In this document: piece after piece, positions 8,466-18,014 of the stretch | Layout: the number at the start of each line of letters is the position of its first letter | Position numbering within the stretch: position 1 is the stretch's first letter | From: CAWVSB01 sp036960375 | GTDB lineage: Bacteria; Pseudomonadota; Gammaproteobacteria; Pseudomonadales; CAWVSB01 | Assembly (NCBI GenBank): GCA_036960375.1 | Contig: JBALVY010000001.1 | Coordinates: 434,001-498,000 of the forward strand | Reading direction: 5' to 3' | Length of the DNA: 64,000 nucleotides | Program-made: the position numbers and the translations under genes | Notes under the pieces: generated by a model | What the model saw: only the letters and a program-made list of their open reading frames with translations | Told to the model about the DNA's origin: nothing | Database searches by the model: none

Positions 8466-10631
8466 TTAGTGCAAGCTAGACTCCGTCGATAGAGTTGGCT
8501 GCTGCTTGAACTGTTGGGCCACGATATCCAGCCGTGTGGCGCGGCCAAATAGGTAGCCCTGTACCACATTGCAGCCCAGTGCGCGCAGATAACCCAGCTG
8601 GGTTTTATTTTCCACCCCCTCAGCCACAATAGACATTTTCAGACCCTGGGCCATGGCGACGATGGCATTGACAATACAGGCGTCATCGGTGCGATTTCTG
8701 ATGGTATTGATAAAGCTGCGATCAATCTTCAGCGTGCTAATGGGGAATTTCTGTAAATAACTCAATGATGAATAGCCGGTGCCAAAATCGTCTATGGCAA
8801 ATTTGACGCCCGCACCGGCGAGCCTGACCAGTTTCTCGACCATATCATCGTGGTCGCTCATTAAGACGTTTTCGGTTATTTCTATTTCCAGTAAATCAGC
8901 GGGGAAATCCTCCTCTTCCAGTGTTGTGAGGATATTTTCCACGAAATCTTCTCTTTCCAATACCAGCGGCGATAAATTGACCGCCAGCCGAAGCCCCGGT
9001 AATCCGTTGGTGTGAATGGCCTTAATTTCTCGGCAGGCTTTTCTCAAGGTGTGTTTGTCGATTTCCACGATCAATCGACTATCTTCGGCGATACCAATGA
9101 AGTCGGCGGGGGCCAGTAAACCCAGGCTAGGGTGGTTCCAGCGAATGAGGGCCTCGACACCGCAAATAGAGGTTTTGTCAGTGTTTATCTGAGGTTGATA
9201 GCAAATTTCAAATTCACCATTCTCGATAGCATGGCGTAAATCCTGTTCCAACATCAGCCGCTCGGAGTTTGATGTGTCGATGGTATGGTCAAAGATATGG
9301 TAGCCATCCTTGCCGGTTTTCTTAATACGATACATCGCTATGTCGGCGTTTTTGATCAGCGTATCCTGGCTGCTACCGGAATCAGGGTACAGCGCGATAC
9401 CAATACTGGCACCCACATAGATTTCATGCCCTGAGAGTTTGAACGGCTCTTTTATTCGGCAAAGAATTTTCTCTACCACTTCAATAGCCGCCTCTTTGGA
9501 GTCGGCGTCGGGTATTAACAAAGTGAATTCATCGCCGCCGAAGCGTGACAGGGTATCGCCCTTTCGAATGCAGCGGCGCAAACGGGCACTGACCGCCTTC
9601 AGTAGCTGGTCTCCCATCGAGTGACCGAGTGAATCATTGATGACTTTAAATCGGTCCAGATCAATAAACATCACAGCCAGTTGCGTATTGGTGCGCTGGG
9701 CATGGGTGATGGCCATTTCAAGACGGTCCTTGAATAAGGCGCGGTTGGGCAACTGTGTCAGCAGATCGTGATAAGCCTGGAAGTTGATAAAAGCTTCCGC
9801 CTCAATCTTCTCGCTGATATCCCGGGCTGTGCCGTAGACCGTATAGCGTAAACCTGAACCCAGATCCTCTGATTCCTCGCCGTCATCTATGCCCCACAAG
9901 GATATCTTAAAATGGTTTTTCCCGTAGGTACTGTTATGGGTGCGGATGGGGACATCTATTGAATAAGATTTTTTACCGCCCGTTAGGGCACGCTCAAATA
10001 AGTGCTCAACCTTCGATTTATCAGAGGTGTCTACCAGCGCTGACAAGGGGCGACCGACCAATGCCCCTTTTGGGTATCCAAGCAGGCTTTCAGCTTTGGA
10101 GTTGAGAAAGCTGAAATGCCCCTTGTGATTGAGCATAAAAACGATGTCGGGTGAGTTATTGACGACGAAGCGATGCAGTCTTTCTGATCGGTCGAGGCGT
10201 GCCTGCATCAGCTTGTTGGAATTTTCCAGTCGTTTTTTTCGTACGGCATTTTTTACCGTGGCCATTAGCTGTTCTGGCACATAGGGTTTCTGTAAATAAT
10301 CATAGGCCCCCTGTCGCAGAGCCTGACCAATATCGTCCATTGAGGTTTCGCCGCTGACGACAATAACCAGCGTATTGATATCATTACTCGTGATGTAACG
10401 CATGACATCGTGCCCGGTCACTTCGGGCATTTTCAGGTCGAGTAAAAGCACGTCATAGGCGGTGCTACTTACCATGGATATAGCGCTTTGACCGCCGCTG
10501 GCAGTGTCTACCTGATAGTCATACATTTCTAGCAAGGTTTTCAGACTTTGCAGCATGCGGGGGTCGTCATCAGTGATCAGAATTCGAGCGTGCTGATTCT
10601 CTGTTCCCGCTTTTTCAATGATCGCGTTCAT
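8466..10631 (-). CDS. Response regulator with PAS, GGDEF and EAL domains (c-di-GMP turnover)
   Basis: A 721-residue cytoplasmic protein. Domain order: receiver (about 15-130, acidic pocket D21-D23, phospho-acceptor D65 in LLLDLKMPE), PAS (about 150-275), GGDEF (about 285-450, intact GGDEF at 365-369) and EAL (about 460-715, intact EAL at 493-495 and DDFGTGYSSL later). RKGD at 356-359 lies five residues before GGDEF, which is the RxxD inhibitory I-site. Both catalytic motifs look intact, so either synthesis or hydrolysis of c-di-GMP is possible. It starts 24 bases after the stop of the histidine kinase gene, with GGGATGG as ribosome-binding site, so the kinase is its likely phosphodonor. Confidence 0.9.
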   Translation of the reverse strand: MNAIIEKAGTENQHARILITDDDPRMLQSLKTLLEMYDYQVDTASGGQSAISMVSSTAYDVLLLDLKMPEVTGHDVMRYITSNDINTLVIVVSGETSMDDIGQALRQGAYDYLQKPYVPEQLMATVKNAVRKKRLENSNKLMQARLDRSERLHRFVVNNSPDIVFMLNHKGHFSFLNSKAESLLGYPKGALVGRPLSALVDTSDKSKVEHLFERALTGGKKSYSIDVPIRTHNSTYGKNHFKISLWGIDDGEESEDLGSGLRYTVYGTARDISEKIEAEAFINFQAYHDLLTQLPNRALFKDRLEMAITHAQRTNTQLAVMFIDLDRFKVINDSLGHSMGDQLLKAVSARLRRCIRKGDTLSRFGGDEFTLLIPDADSKEAAIEVVEKILCRIKEPFKLSGHEIYVGASIGIALYPDSGSSQDTLIKNADIAMYRIKKTGKDGYHIFDHTIDTSNSERLMLEQDLRHAIENGEFEICYQPQINTDKTSICGVEALIRWNHPSLGLLAPADFIGIAEDSRLIVEIDKHTLRKACREIKAIHTNGLPGLRLAVNLSPLVLEREDFVENILTTLEEEDFPADLLEIEITENVLMSDHDDMVEKLVRLAGAGVKFAIDDFGTGYSSLSYLQKFPISTLKIDRSFINTIRNRTDDACIVNAIVAMAQGLKMSIVAEGVENKTQLGYLRALGCNVVQGYLFGRATRLDIVAQQFKQQPTLSTESSLH

Positions 10632-10655
10632 AACATGCCATCCCTATCATTATTG

Positions 10656-12569
10656 TCATTCTCGAATCGTAATGGGTAGCAGTATTTCAAACTGTGTACC
10701 CATACCTTTGCTGGATCGACAGAGGATAGACCCATCCATCTTGTCGACGAGTTTTTTAACAATGCTCAGGCCCAGGCCTGAGTGTGTTATGCCTTTACTG
10801 GATTTGCCGGGATAAAATAGCCCAGCCTTGATCTCATCATTAATGCCGGGGCCATCATCAGAAACGGCAATGGAAAAAAATCTTTTTCCGCCTATGCTGA
10901 CAGAGGCATCGCTGGTGATAACAATCAGGCCGCCGTTGGCCAAGGCTTCGCCAGCATTTTTTAGTAGATTGGTTAAAATTTGTTTCAGGTGGTTAGCGTT
11001 GCCGGCAATCTCCATGTGCTGCTCGTCCAGTCTTAGGCGCAGTGATAGCTTATTTGTGTCTGCGATCGAGGATTGAAAGATCAATGCCGTGTCTTCGATT
11101 ACCCGGTTAATATTAATGCTGTCTTTTTTGGGGACGGCCTGTGTTGGTTTGTCTCGCAGGTCAGATAGAATTAGGCTGACTCGGTCAATTTCCTCTTTGA
11201 TTAATTTCAGGTTTTCTCCGGCATTGTGTTGCTCGCCGAGTTTGATTGTCAGCGTTTCAAGATAGTTGCGGATAATGCTTAGAGGATTGCTAGCCTCATG
11301 TACGGCCTCTTTTATTTTGTGCTGGTAGTCTGCGGCGATATCGACATCGCCATCTATTTGCAAAGCAGCACTCTTGTCATTATCTAGTGCAGTGGATATT
11401 TGTTTGCGTAAGCTTGACCCTAGATTTTGTTGCGATAGCAGTTTGCTCAATTGTTCTTCGTTGATTCCGAATACCAGTACACCCAGTGGCCCGTTATCAG
11501 ATTCAAGAGGCCAGCACATAATATGGTCGCTTTGACAGTGACGTATTAATTGACGGTCAACCACAGACAGTTGATTTTGGTAGTCCCTACTGGAGATGCA
11601 TCGGCCCTCAAGTATCGCATCACTGACAAGTGACCGATTTTTTTCCAGCGGAACGCATAATTCCGCATGATAGCCAGGACCGGAGCCGGTTTCTTTCAAG
11701 GCGAGAATATTTTGGCCGCTTTCGTATTCAAAAAGGCTGCAGTGTTGAATGCCGAAGCAGTCATTTAGGGCATGGCGTATGACCGAGAGTAAAGCGCGTT
11801 GTCCACGGGCTTGCCACAAACGGGAGCTGATGGTGTTCAGTGAATTGAGCTCGGCCAGTCTTGAGCCCAGGTTTTTCCAGGCCTGTATATCGTCATCAAA
11901 ACGATATGCATCAAGAAGTTGATTCACTTCCGTCTTGATACGTGAGTGAAACTGCGTAGTGGCCATCTCATCCAGTTGGAACAGTATTTTTGCAGTATCG
12001 ATGGTCTCTGGAGTGAGTTCATCTTCGTTACTTAGCTGTGTCGCCAGGTGAAGTATTTTTACCAGCGGATGGGCGTCCAGAACTTGCTGGGTATTTTCTT
12101 GATAATACCGAATGGCGTCGCCGGCGAAAGTTGAGCGTTGAGTCAGATCGAGCAGTTCGGCGGCTGATTCTCCCAATTCAATAAACAAACCGCATAAATA
12201 GGCTTGCTCGACGTTTGGGAAACTGGAAATAGTGGCCAGCTCGCGCGCGAAAATCGCGTTAGCAAGCGTGCGAGACCATTGTGTAGTGCTGCCGGCGGGG
12301 CGGGCGTCAGTAAAAAACTGGTGGCTGGCTGTTGCCACGACCAATTGCTTGATTTCTTCTATACCGAGCAGGCTGATAGCGTTTTCGAGACTGGTAGGGT
12401 CGGTCTTTTTGTTGCTCGGGGCAGAATGTGCAGCGGCTAAAAGTTTGGCCGTCATGACTGCGTCCTGACGGAGGGTGATTGTTATGCCATCAATATCATT
12501 GCTTTCGCCATACAAAACATTGATAAGGCGTAGCAACAATTGTGGCATACAGGGCAGGCTGTCAATCAT
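10656..12569 (-). CDS. HDOD-GAF-like sensor histidine kinase
   Basis: A 637-residue soluble protein with no membrane segment. An HDOD domain (about 1-200, starting at SLPCMPQLLLRL) is followed by a GAF-like region (about 240-390), a HisKA dimerisation domain with H424 in VHEASNPLSIIRNYL, and a HATPase domain with N box (NLLKNAGEAL), G1 (DDGPGI) and G2 (GLGLSIV). It is the first gene of a two-gene operon with the REC-PAS-GGDEF-EAL regulator, which it probably phosphorylates. HDOD domains in other bacteria mediate regulatory protein contacts; what this kinase senses is not visible. A short inverted repeat lies upstream at 12620-12637. Confidence 0.87.
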   Translation of the reverse strand: MIDSLPCMPQLLLRLINVLYGESNDIDGITITLRQDAVMTAKLLAAAHSAPSNKKTDPTSLENAISLLGIEEIKQLVVATASHQFFTDARPAGSTTQWSRTLANAIFARELATISSFPNVEQAYLCGLFIELGESAAELLDLTQRSTFAGDAIRYYQENTQQVLDAHPLVKILHLATQLSNEDELTPETIDTAKILFQLDEMATTQFHSRIKTEVNQLLDAYRFDDDIQAWKNLGSRLAELNSLNTISSRLWQARGQRALLSVIRHALNDCFGIQHCSLFEYESGQNILALKETGSGPGYHAELCVPLEKNRSLVSDAILEGRCISSRDYQNQLSVVDRQLIRHCQSDHIMCWPLESDNGPLGVLVFGINEEQLSKLLSQQNLGSSLRKQISTALDNDKSAALQIDGDVDIAADYQHKIKEAVHEASNPLSIIRNYLETLTIKLGEQHNAGENLKLIKEEIDRVSLILSDLRDKPTQAVPKKDSININRVIEDTALIFQSSIADTNKLSLRLRLDEQHMEIAGNANHLKQILTNLLKNAGEALANGGLIVITSDASVSIGGKRFFSIAVSDDGPGINDEIKAGLFYPGKSSKGITHSGLGLSIVKKLVDKMDGSILCRSSKGMGTQFEILLPITIRE

Positions 12570-12619
12570 TCCCGTTCATATACCCCACGATCCTGTGAAG
12601 AATGCCAAGCGGTGCTGTT

Positions 12620-12637
12620 TATACTATAGGAAGTATA
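12620..12637. promoter_or_regulatory. Inverted repeat upstream of the HDOD kinase gene
   Basis: TATACT and AGTATA flank a 6-base centre, about 50 bases upstream of the kinase ATG on the minus strand. The repeat is AT-rich and contains TATAGT, which could serve as a -10 element. It may be a promoter, an operator, or chance. No clear -35 was found. Confidence 0.3.
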
Positions 12638-12711
12638 GACAGAAGGCGTAGTAATGACCACGTTTTGTCTATTTTTTATACAATAGTTGATTTGAGCTAC
12701 AAGGCTCTAGC

Positions 12712-13470
12712 TCAGGGAAAAAATAGCAGTTTAATTGCCATTGCCATACTGCCGACGATAAGCGCTGGACGTACGATGGCGGCACCATGACTTAATACCA
12801 TATTGGAGCCCAGTCGAGCGCCAATAATTTGCGCCGCTGCCATGGCGATAGCCAGATCCCAGATGACATCGCCTGTAATAATAAAAACCAGTGCAGCCGA
12901 ACCGTTGGTAACCAATACCAGAGGTTTAGTATGGGCAGTCGCCTTGACGGCGTTATAGCCCAGCAGGCTGACATAGGCCAAGGCGTAAAATGTCGCCATG
13001 CCGGGCCCAAAAAAGCCCCCGTAAAAACCCATGCCACCGCCAACCACCACGTTGAAACGCTTATGGGAGATACGTTGTTTGCTCTGCTGGTCACTGATTG
13101 TGGGAGAAACTAAAAAATACAGTGCGGCTAAGATAAGTAATACTGGCAAAAGAGAAACCAGGACGTCATTTCCCAGTTGTCGCAATACCCAGACTCCTGT
13201 TAAAGACCCCAGTAACGCGAAACACATGCCATATTTCAGGTGGGTAAAGTCTAGCTGCTTCTTGCGAAAAAAATTCAGCGTGGAGGACATCGTGCCCATG
13301 GTCGATTGTACTTTATTGGTAGCGATAGCATTGATGGGTGGCAAGCCGGCCCAAAGCAACAGTGGCAGGGTGATCATGCCGCCAGCGCCGGCAATGGCAG
13401 AAAATAAGCCGGCGATAAAGGCCATGCCGACCAGCGTGGTGGATAACCAAAGCTCCATTTCGAATAGCAT
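12712..13470 (-). CDS. TSUP-family permease (TauE/SafE-like)
   Basis: An inner-membrane protein of 252 residues with about eight hydrophobic segments. It has the family pattern of two related halves, each with a glycine-rich stretch (SAIAGAGGMITLP near residue 25 and GGFFGPGMATFY near 155). TSUP proteins export sulfite, sulfoacetate or other organosulfur anions, or import small acids; the substrate cannot be read here. The start overlaps the queG stop by one base, so it is co-transcribed with queG, though a functional link to tRNA modification is unlikely. It resembles the Pseudomonas/E. coli YfcA group. Confidence 0.88.
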   Translation of the reverse strand: MLFEMELWLSTTLVGMAFIAGLFSAIAGAGGMITLPLLLWAGLPPINAIATNKVQSTMGTMSSTLNFFRKKQLDFTHLKYGMCFALLGSLTGVWVLRQLGNDVLVSLLPVLLILAALYFLVSPTISDQQSKQRISHKRFNVVVGGGMGFYGGFFGPGMATFYALAYVSLLGYNAVKATAHTKPLVLVTNGSAALVFIITGDVIWDLAIAMAAAQIIGARLGSNMVLSHGAAIVRPALIVGSMAMAIKLLFFP

Positions 13471-14555
13471 CAGCTCGCTTTGGACTCTTGCTGGTCAATT
13501 GCCCACTGAAAGTGTTCTGCCTCAAGTTCAGAGGCATCAGCGAGAGCGCTGGTTAGTGTTTTTATGATGGCGATGTCATAAGGGGCGTTGCCCAAACCTA
13601 CGGCCAGATTGCGGCGCCAGCGCTGATGACCGATACGACGAATAGGAGAACCGGCAGTCCTCGACAGAAACTCTTCTTCTGTCCATTCAAATAAATCGAC
13701 TAATTCGCGGTCGTCCAGATTGTGTCGTGGCTGGAAATCCTGCTCTTTGGTGTGACTGGCAAATTTATTCCACGGGCAGATCAGCTGGCAATCATCACAG
13801 CCAAAAACCCGATTGCCCATCATTGGGCGTAAATGTTCCGGAATAGCACCCTTTAATTCGATAGTGAGGTATGAAATACATTTGCGAGCATCCAGTTGCC
13901 ATGGTCCGGTGAAGGCCTGGGTGGGGCATATGTCCAGACAGGCTCTGCAACTGCCGCAATGCTGGCCGTCTTCCGGAGGGTCTATCGGCAGGGCCAGCGT
14001 AGTATAGATTTCGCCTAGAAAAAACCATGAGCCTGCCCGACGGTTGATCAGCATGGTGTTTTTGCCGATCCAGCCCATGCCCGACTTTTCGGCGAAAGCT
14101 CGCTCTAGTACGGGAGCACTATCGACAAAAGCGCGATGGGTGCCACCTGCTTCCTGTTCTATTTTTGTCGCCAATTTAGCCAGTCGACCGCGGATCAATT
14201 TATGGTAGTCGCGGCCCAGGGCATAGCGCGAGATATAAGCTCGATCTTTTTGCCGTAACAAATGGCCAGGGGCGATGCCTTCTGGCAAATAGTCGAGCCG
14301 TACACAAATGGCCCGTATTGCGCCTGGTACCAATTCGTCTGGTTGCTGACGCAGATGCCGGTGGCGATCCATATAGTCCATTTCGCCGGCATGGCCTGCC
14401 CCCAGCCACTGGTTAAGCCACTCTTTGTGTGCGCCGACTTCACAGTCGGTGATGGCCAGCTGTTGAAAACCCATTTCCGCCCCCCAGATTTTTATCTGGG
14501 CAGCCAATTGCACCAAGTCGGGCGCAACTGAAATGAATGGAGACGGGGATTCCAT
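13470..14555 (-). CDS. queG: Epoxyqueuosine reductase
   Basis: QueG is a cobalamin- and Fe-S-dependent enzyme that reduces epoxyqueuosine to queuosine in tRNA, the last step of Q biosynthesis. Two [4Fe-4S] motifs are seen: C200, C203, C206, C210 (CGSCRACLDIC) and C253, C256, C260 (CDDCQLIC), with C226 completing the set. The catalytic aspartate is probably D145 (VDSAPVLER). Length is 361 residues. It is divergent from nnrD with 60 bases between starts, which is the classic queG/nnrD (yjeS/yjeF) arrangement. Confidence 0.96.
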   Translation of the reverse strand: MESPSPFISVAPDLVQLAAQIKIWGAEMGFQQLAITDCEVGAHKEWLNQWLGAGHAGEMDYMDRHRHLRQQPDELVPGAIRAICVRLDYLPEGIAPGHLLRQKDRAYISRYALGRDYHKLIRGRLAKLATKIEQEAGGTHRAFVDSAPVLERAFAEKSGMGWIGKNTMLINRRAGSWFFLGEIYTTLALPIDPPEDGQHCGSCRACLDICPTQAFTGPWQLDARKCISYLTIELKGAIPEHLRPMMGNRVFGCDDCQLICPWNKFASHTKEQDFQPRHNLDDRELVDLFEWTEEEFLSRTAGSPIRRIGHQRWRRNLAVGLGNAPYDIAIIKTLTSALADASELEAEHFQWAIDQQESKAS

Positions 14556-14615
14556 GGATCAATACCTTGGCTATGCCTATAATCGCATCATTCTAACAGC
14601 TTTCAGGCCAGCTTA

Positions 14616-16118
14616 ATGACCGCAAACCACGACTTACTACCCGCAAACCTGTTCCGCGCCGAACAGGTACGAGAACTCGATCGATTGGCTATACAGGAAC
14701 ATGGTATCCCGGGCTATGAGCTGATGCGTCGTGCGGGTCGAATGAGCTTGCGGATATTGCAACAGCAGTGGCCAGAGGTAGAGGGGCTATGTGTTTACTG
14801 CGGCGGCGGAAATAATGGCGGCGATGGATTTGTTATAGCCCGCCTGGCAAAACAACAGGGTTTGGCGGTACGAGTGATTATGCTGGCAGAGGGTGCCAGT
14901 CTTAAGGGCGATGCACTGCTCGCTTGGCAGCATGCAGTAGCGGCTGGCGTGTCTTGTATACCTTTCGCTGATGCCGCCGTGCCGCATGCCGGTATCATTA
15001 TCGATGCGCTGCTGGGTACCGGTTTACAGGGAGATGTACGGGCTGATTACGCGATAGCAATAGAGCAGATTAATAGCTCTGGCCTAGCTGTGCTGGCGGT
15101 GGATATACCTTCGGGCATCTGTAGTGATACGGGTAGGGTCTGGGCCTGTGCCGTCAATGCGCAGCACACCTGCACGTTTATCGGTTTGAAGCAGGGTTTG
15201 TTTAGTGGCCGCGGACCGGCTTTTAGTGGACAGCTGCATTTTGATGATTTGCAGGTACCGGCAGAGGTTTTACAGGCCATAAAACCCTCTGCTTATCTAT
15301 TGAGTGAGGCCTGGATGCGAGCCCAGTTGCCTACTCGGCCAAGAGATGCACACAAAGGCCATTATGGGCATGTATTGATAATCGGTGGTGACCGCGGTAT
15401 GGCGGGAGCGGCGGCAATGGCTGCGGAGGCTGCAGCCCGAGTGGGGGCAGGTCTTGTGTCGGCGGCTACCCGGCCAGAGCATGTCAGTGCTATTGTTGCC
15501 AGACGGCCAGAAATCATGACGCATGGCGTAGTATCCGGGCAGGAGTTAGAGCCATTGCTGGTGGCTCCGTCAGTCATTGTATTGGGTCCGGGGCTTGGTC
15601 AGCAGGCCTGGGGCGAGCAGTTGTTTCAAAAGGCTTTGTCGGCAAAAACACCACTGGTTGTGGATGCAGATGCGCTTAATTTGATTGCCAATCAACGTGT
15701 GATTCAAAACCCGCAACGTGATAATTGGATATTGACCCCGCACCCGGGTGAGGCAGCACGCTTGCTGGGTATTAGTACGGCACAGGTTCAGGAAGGCCGG
15801 TTTGCGGCGGTTAAGGCGTTACAGCAGCGCTATGGCGGAGTCATCGTGCTCAAAGGCTCAGGCACTCTGATTGCCGGCCCTGACGGCAGAGTAGCCGTGG
15901 CTGCGGTAGGTAACCCCGGCATGGCCTCAGGCGGTATGGGTGATGTATTGAGCGGCGTTTTGGGGGGGCTGCTGGCGCAGGGCCATGATTTGCTAAGCGC
16001 AGCCCGGCTCGGTGTGCTGGTACATGGGCTGGCCGCAGATAGGGCGGCACGCGATGGCGAGCGCGGTATGCTGGCAGAGGACGTATTGCAGGCCCTGCGC
16101 GAGGTGGTCAACCCGTGA
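14616..16118 (+). CDS. nnrD: Bifunctional NAD(P)H-hydrate epimerase / ADP-dependent dehydratase
   Basis: The enzyme repairs hydrated NAD(P)H. The N-terminal epimerase (YjeF_N, about 1-215) shows GGGNNGGDGF; the C-terminal dehydratase (about 225-500) shows GPGLGQ, VVDADALN, LTPHPGEAARLL and NPGMASGGMGDVLSG. The 500-residue length is that of the bacterial fusion. It is the first gene of a long rightward run; the stop overlaps the GTG start of tsaE (GTGA). Confidence 0.95.
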   Translation: MTANHDLLPANLFRAEQVRELDRLAIQEHGIPGYELMRRAGRMSLRILQQQWPEVEGLCVYCGGGNNGGDGFVIARLAKQQGLAVRVIMLAEGASLKGDALLAWQHAVAAGVSCIPFADAAVPHAGIIIDALLGTGLQGDVRADYAIAIEQINSSGLAVLAVDIPSGICSDTGRVWACAVNAQHTCTFIGLKQGLFSGRGPAFSGQLHFDDLQVPAEVLQAIKPSAYLLSEAWMRAQLPTRPRDAHKGHYGHVLIIGGDRGMAGAAAMAAEAAARVGAGLVSAATRPEHVSAIVARRPEIMTHGVVSGQELEPLLVAPSVIVLGPGLGQQAWGEQLFQKALSAKTPLVVDADALNLIANQRVIQNPQRDNWILTPHPGEAARLLGISTAQVQEGRFAAVKALQQRYGGVIVLKGSGTLIAGPDGRVAVAAVGNPGMASGGMGDVLSGVLGGLLAQGHDLLSAARLGVLVHGLAADRAARDGERGMLAEDVLQALREVVNP

Positions 16119-16588
16119 GTGAGTCATTAGTGCACTTTTTCATCGATGAAGAGACCATGGTGTCGGCGATACAGCGCTGGGCGCCGGCCTTTGCCGAGGG
16201 TGGTATTGTCTACCTGCTGGGTGATTTGGGGGCAGGTAAAACCACGCTCAGTCGAGCCTTACTTAGAGGTCTGGGCTATCCGGCGACGGTTAAGAGCCCC
16301 ACTTATACCTTGCTCGAGCCCTATGAGCTGGGTGAGCTTACTGTGGCTCATTTTGACCTGTATCGTCTGTCAGATCCGGAAGAATTGGAATATTTAGGGC
16401 TGCGTGATTACCTGGAGGGCAAGGTTTTGTGGTTGGTAGAGTGGCCGCAGCGTGGCGAGGGTATGTTGCCTGCCCCCGACCTGGTTTTGGAGCTTAGCAG
16501 CCGCGAGCAGGGGCGAGAGTTACGCGCTATTGCCTATAGTGAGCGTGGGCGAGCAATCAATAAAGCTTGCACATTTAATGTTGTGTAG
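16115..16588 (+). CDS. tsaE: tRNA threonylcarbamoyladenosine biosynthesis ATPase TsaE
   Basis: TsaE is the P-loop ATPase of the TsaB-TsaD-TsaE complex that makes t6A at position 37 of ANN-decoding tRNAs. The Walker A is GDLGAGKTT (36-44), and the family motif SPTYTLLEPY follows. The start is GTG, overlapping the nnrD stop by 4 bases, so translation is coupled. 157 residues is normal. Confidence 0.95.
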   Translation: MSESLVHFFIDEETMVSAIQRWAPAFAEGGIVYLLGDLGAGKTTLSRALLRGLGYPATVKSPTYTLLEPYELGELTVAHFDLYRLSDPEELEYLGLRDYLEGKVLWLVEWPQRGEGMLPAPDLVLELSSREQGRELRAIAYSERGRAINKACTFNVV

Positions 16589-16645
16589 TAGTATTTAACC
16601 TTAAGTGCCTAATGTACATAGAGTTATTGGTCTTGAGGTTTGCTT

Positions 16646-17974
16646 ATGATGAGGTTTGAGCTACGGCTAAAAACAGCATCGATACTGCTTGGAGCGGGGT
16701 TATTCCTGTTATCTCCTTTGTTGCAGGCTGCCAATGTAGACAGCGTGCGGCTTTGGCGTGCCCCCGACCATACCCGATTGGTACTGGATCTCTCCGGTCC
16801 GGTTGAGCACAAAATTATTACGCTGGCTAATCCACACCGTGTTGTCATTGATATCCCGGCCACCAGTTTGCTTGCGGGTTTTGGCGATTTGCGGCTGGCC
16901 AATACAACCATCACTCAGATTCGCAGTGGGGTACGCAACAAGCGTGACCTGCGCTTGGTGCTGGACATGAAACAACAGGTGAAGCCGCGTAGTTTTATGT
17001 TGAAGGCCAGCGGCAAGAATAATGACCGGCTAGTGGTTGACCTATACGACGCCGACTCGGGTGAGGCGACCTTTCAGGTGGCGCCAGCTGCGAGTATCAA
17101 GCGCGATATCATTATTGCTATTGATGCTGGTCACGGCGGGGAAGACCCTGGCGCGTTGGGGCCCGGTAAGTTGCAAGAAAAGAAAGTTGTACTCGCTATT
17201 GCACGCAAAGTGGCCGCAGATTTAAAGAAAAAGCCAGGTTATAAGCCGGTTTTGATCCGCAATGGTGATTATTATGTCGGTCTTGTTCAGCGCCGCGATC
17301 TGGCACGTAAACATCAGGCCGACCTGTTTATTTCAGTCCACGCCGACGCCTTCAGTAGTCCCAAGGCCAAAGGAAGCTCCGTTTATGCCCTGTCGCAGCG
17401 TGGCGCAACTTCCGCCTCGGCCCGGTTTTTAGCCCAGAAAGAAAACAGTGCGGATTTGGTCGGTGGGGTAAGCCTGTCAGACAAGGACGATGTGCTGGCT
17501 GGAGTGCTGTTTGATCTCTCCATGACGGCGTCGCTGGATGCCAGCCTGATGGTAGGCAGAGAAATACTGGAAGAGATGGACCAAATTTCAAAGCTGCATA
17601 AAAATCATGTGGAGCAAGCCGGTTTTGCGGTGCTGAAATCCCCGGATATCCCCTCTATTCTGGTTGAAACAGGTTTTATTTCCAATCCGACGGAAGCGCG
17701 TCTACTCAATACCGCGAGTTATCAGCAGAAAATGGCAAAATCCATCGTCGACGGTCTTGTCGATTATTTTGAATCTCATCCTCCGGATGGGTCGTTGGTG
17801 GCTTGGCAGCAGCAATCGAATACCAGATCTCGCAGCTATGTCATCTCCAGAGGTGATACACTTAGCGGCATTGCCCAGCGCTATCGGGTAAGTGTGGATG
17901 CGATTCGCCGTCATAATGGCATGGCCTCCAATACGATTCGTATAGGACAGAAAATCACTATCCCTGCTTCTTGA
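16646..17974 (+). CDS. amiB: N-acetylmuramoyl-L-alanine amidase AmiB/AmiC type
   Basis: A periplasmic zinc amidase that splits septal peptidoglycan. A signal peptide (cleavage probably after LLQA) is followed by an AMIN domain (about 25-130), an Amidase_3 domain (about 150-375; zinc and active-site signatures IDAGHGGEDPGA, SVHADAF and ETGFISNPTEA) and a C-terminal LysM (about 395-440, YVISRGDTLSGIAQRY). A TTG at 16640 is in frame, but the ATG at 16646 has GAGG spaced correctly before it and is preferred. The LysM plus AMIN arrangement is AmiB-like. It is followed by mutL 40 bases later. Confidence 0.94.
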   Translation: MMRFELRLKTASILLGAGLFLLSPLLQAANVDSVRLWRAPDHTRLVLDLSGPVEHKIITLANPHRVVIDIPATSLLAGFGDLRLANTTITQIRSGVRNKRDLRLVLDMKQQVKPRSFMLKASGKNNDRLVVDLYDADSGEATFQVAPAASIKRDIIIAIDAGHGGEDPGALGPGKLQEKKVVLAIARKVAADLKKKPGYKPVLIRNGDYYVGLVQRRDLARKHQADLFISVHADAFSSPKAKGSSVYALSQRGATSASARFLAQKENSADLVGGVSLSDKDDVLAGVLFDLSMTASLDASLMVGREILEEMDQISKLHKNHVEQAGFAVLKSPDIPSILVETGFISNPTEARLLNTASYQQKMAKSIVDGLVDYFESHPPDGSLVAWQQQSNTRSRSYVISRGDTLSGIAQRYRVSVDAIRRHNGMASNTIRIGQKITIPAS

Positions 17975-18014
17975 TCGAACCGATAGCCAAACCCGTACTT
18001 GAGAACACTACTGC

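Noticed and set aside
8466..12569. The kinase and regulator as a phage- or transfer-derived insertion
   Set aside because: Codon use and base composition look like the surroundings, and there are no flanking repeats or integrase.
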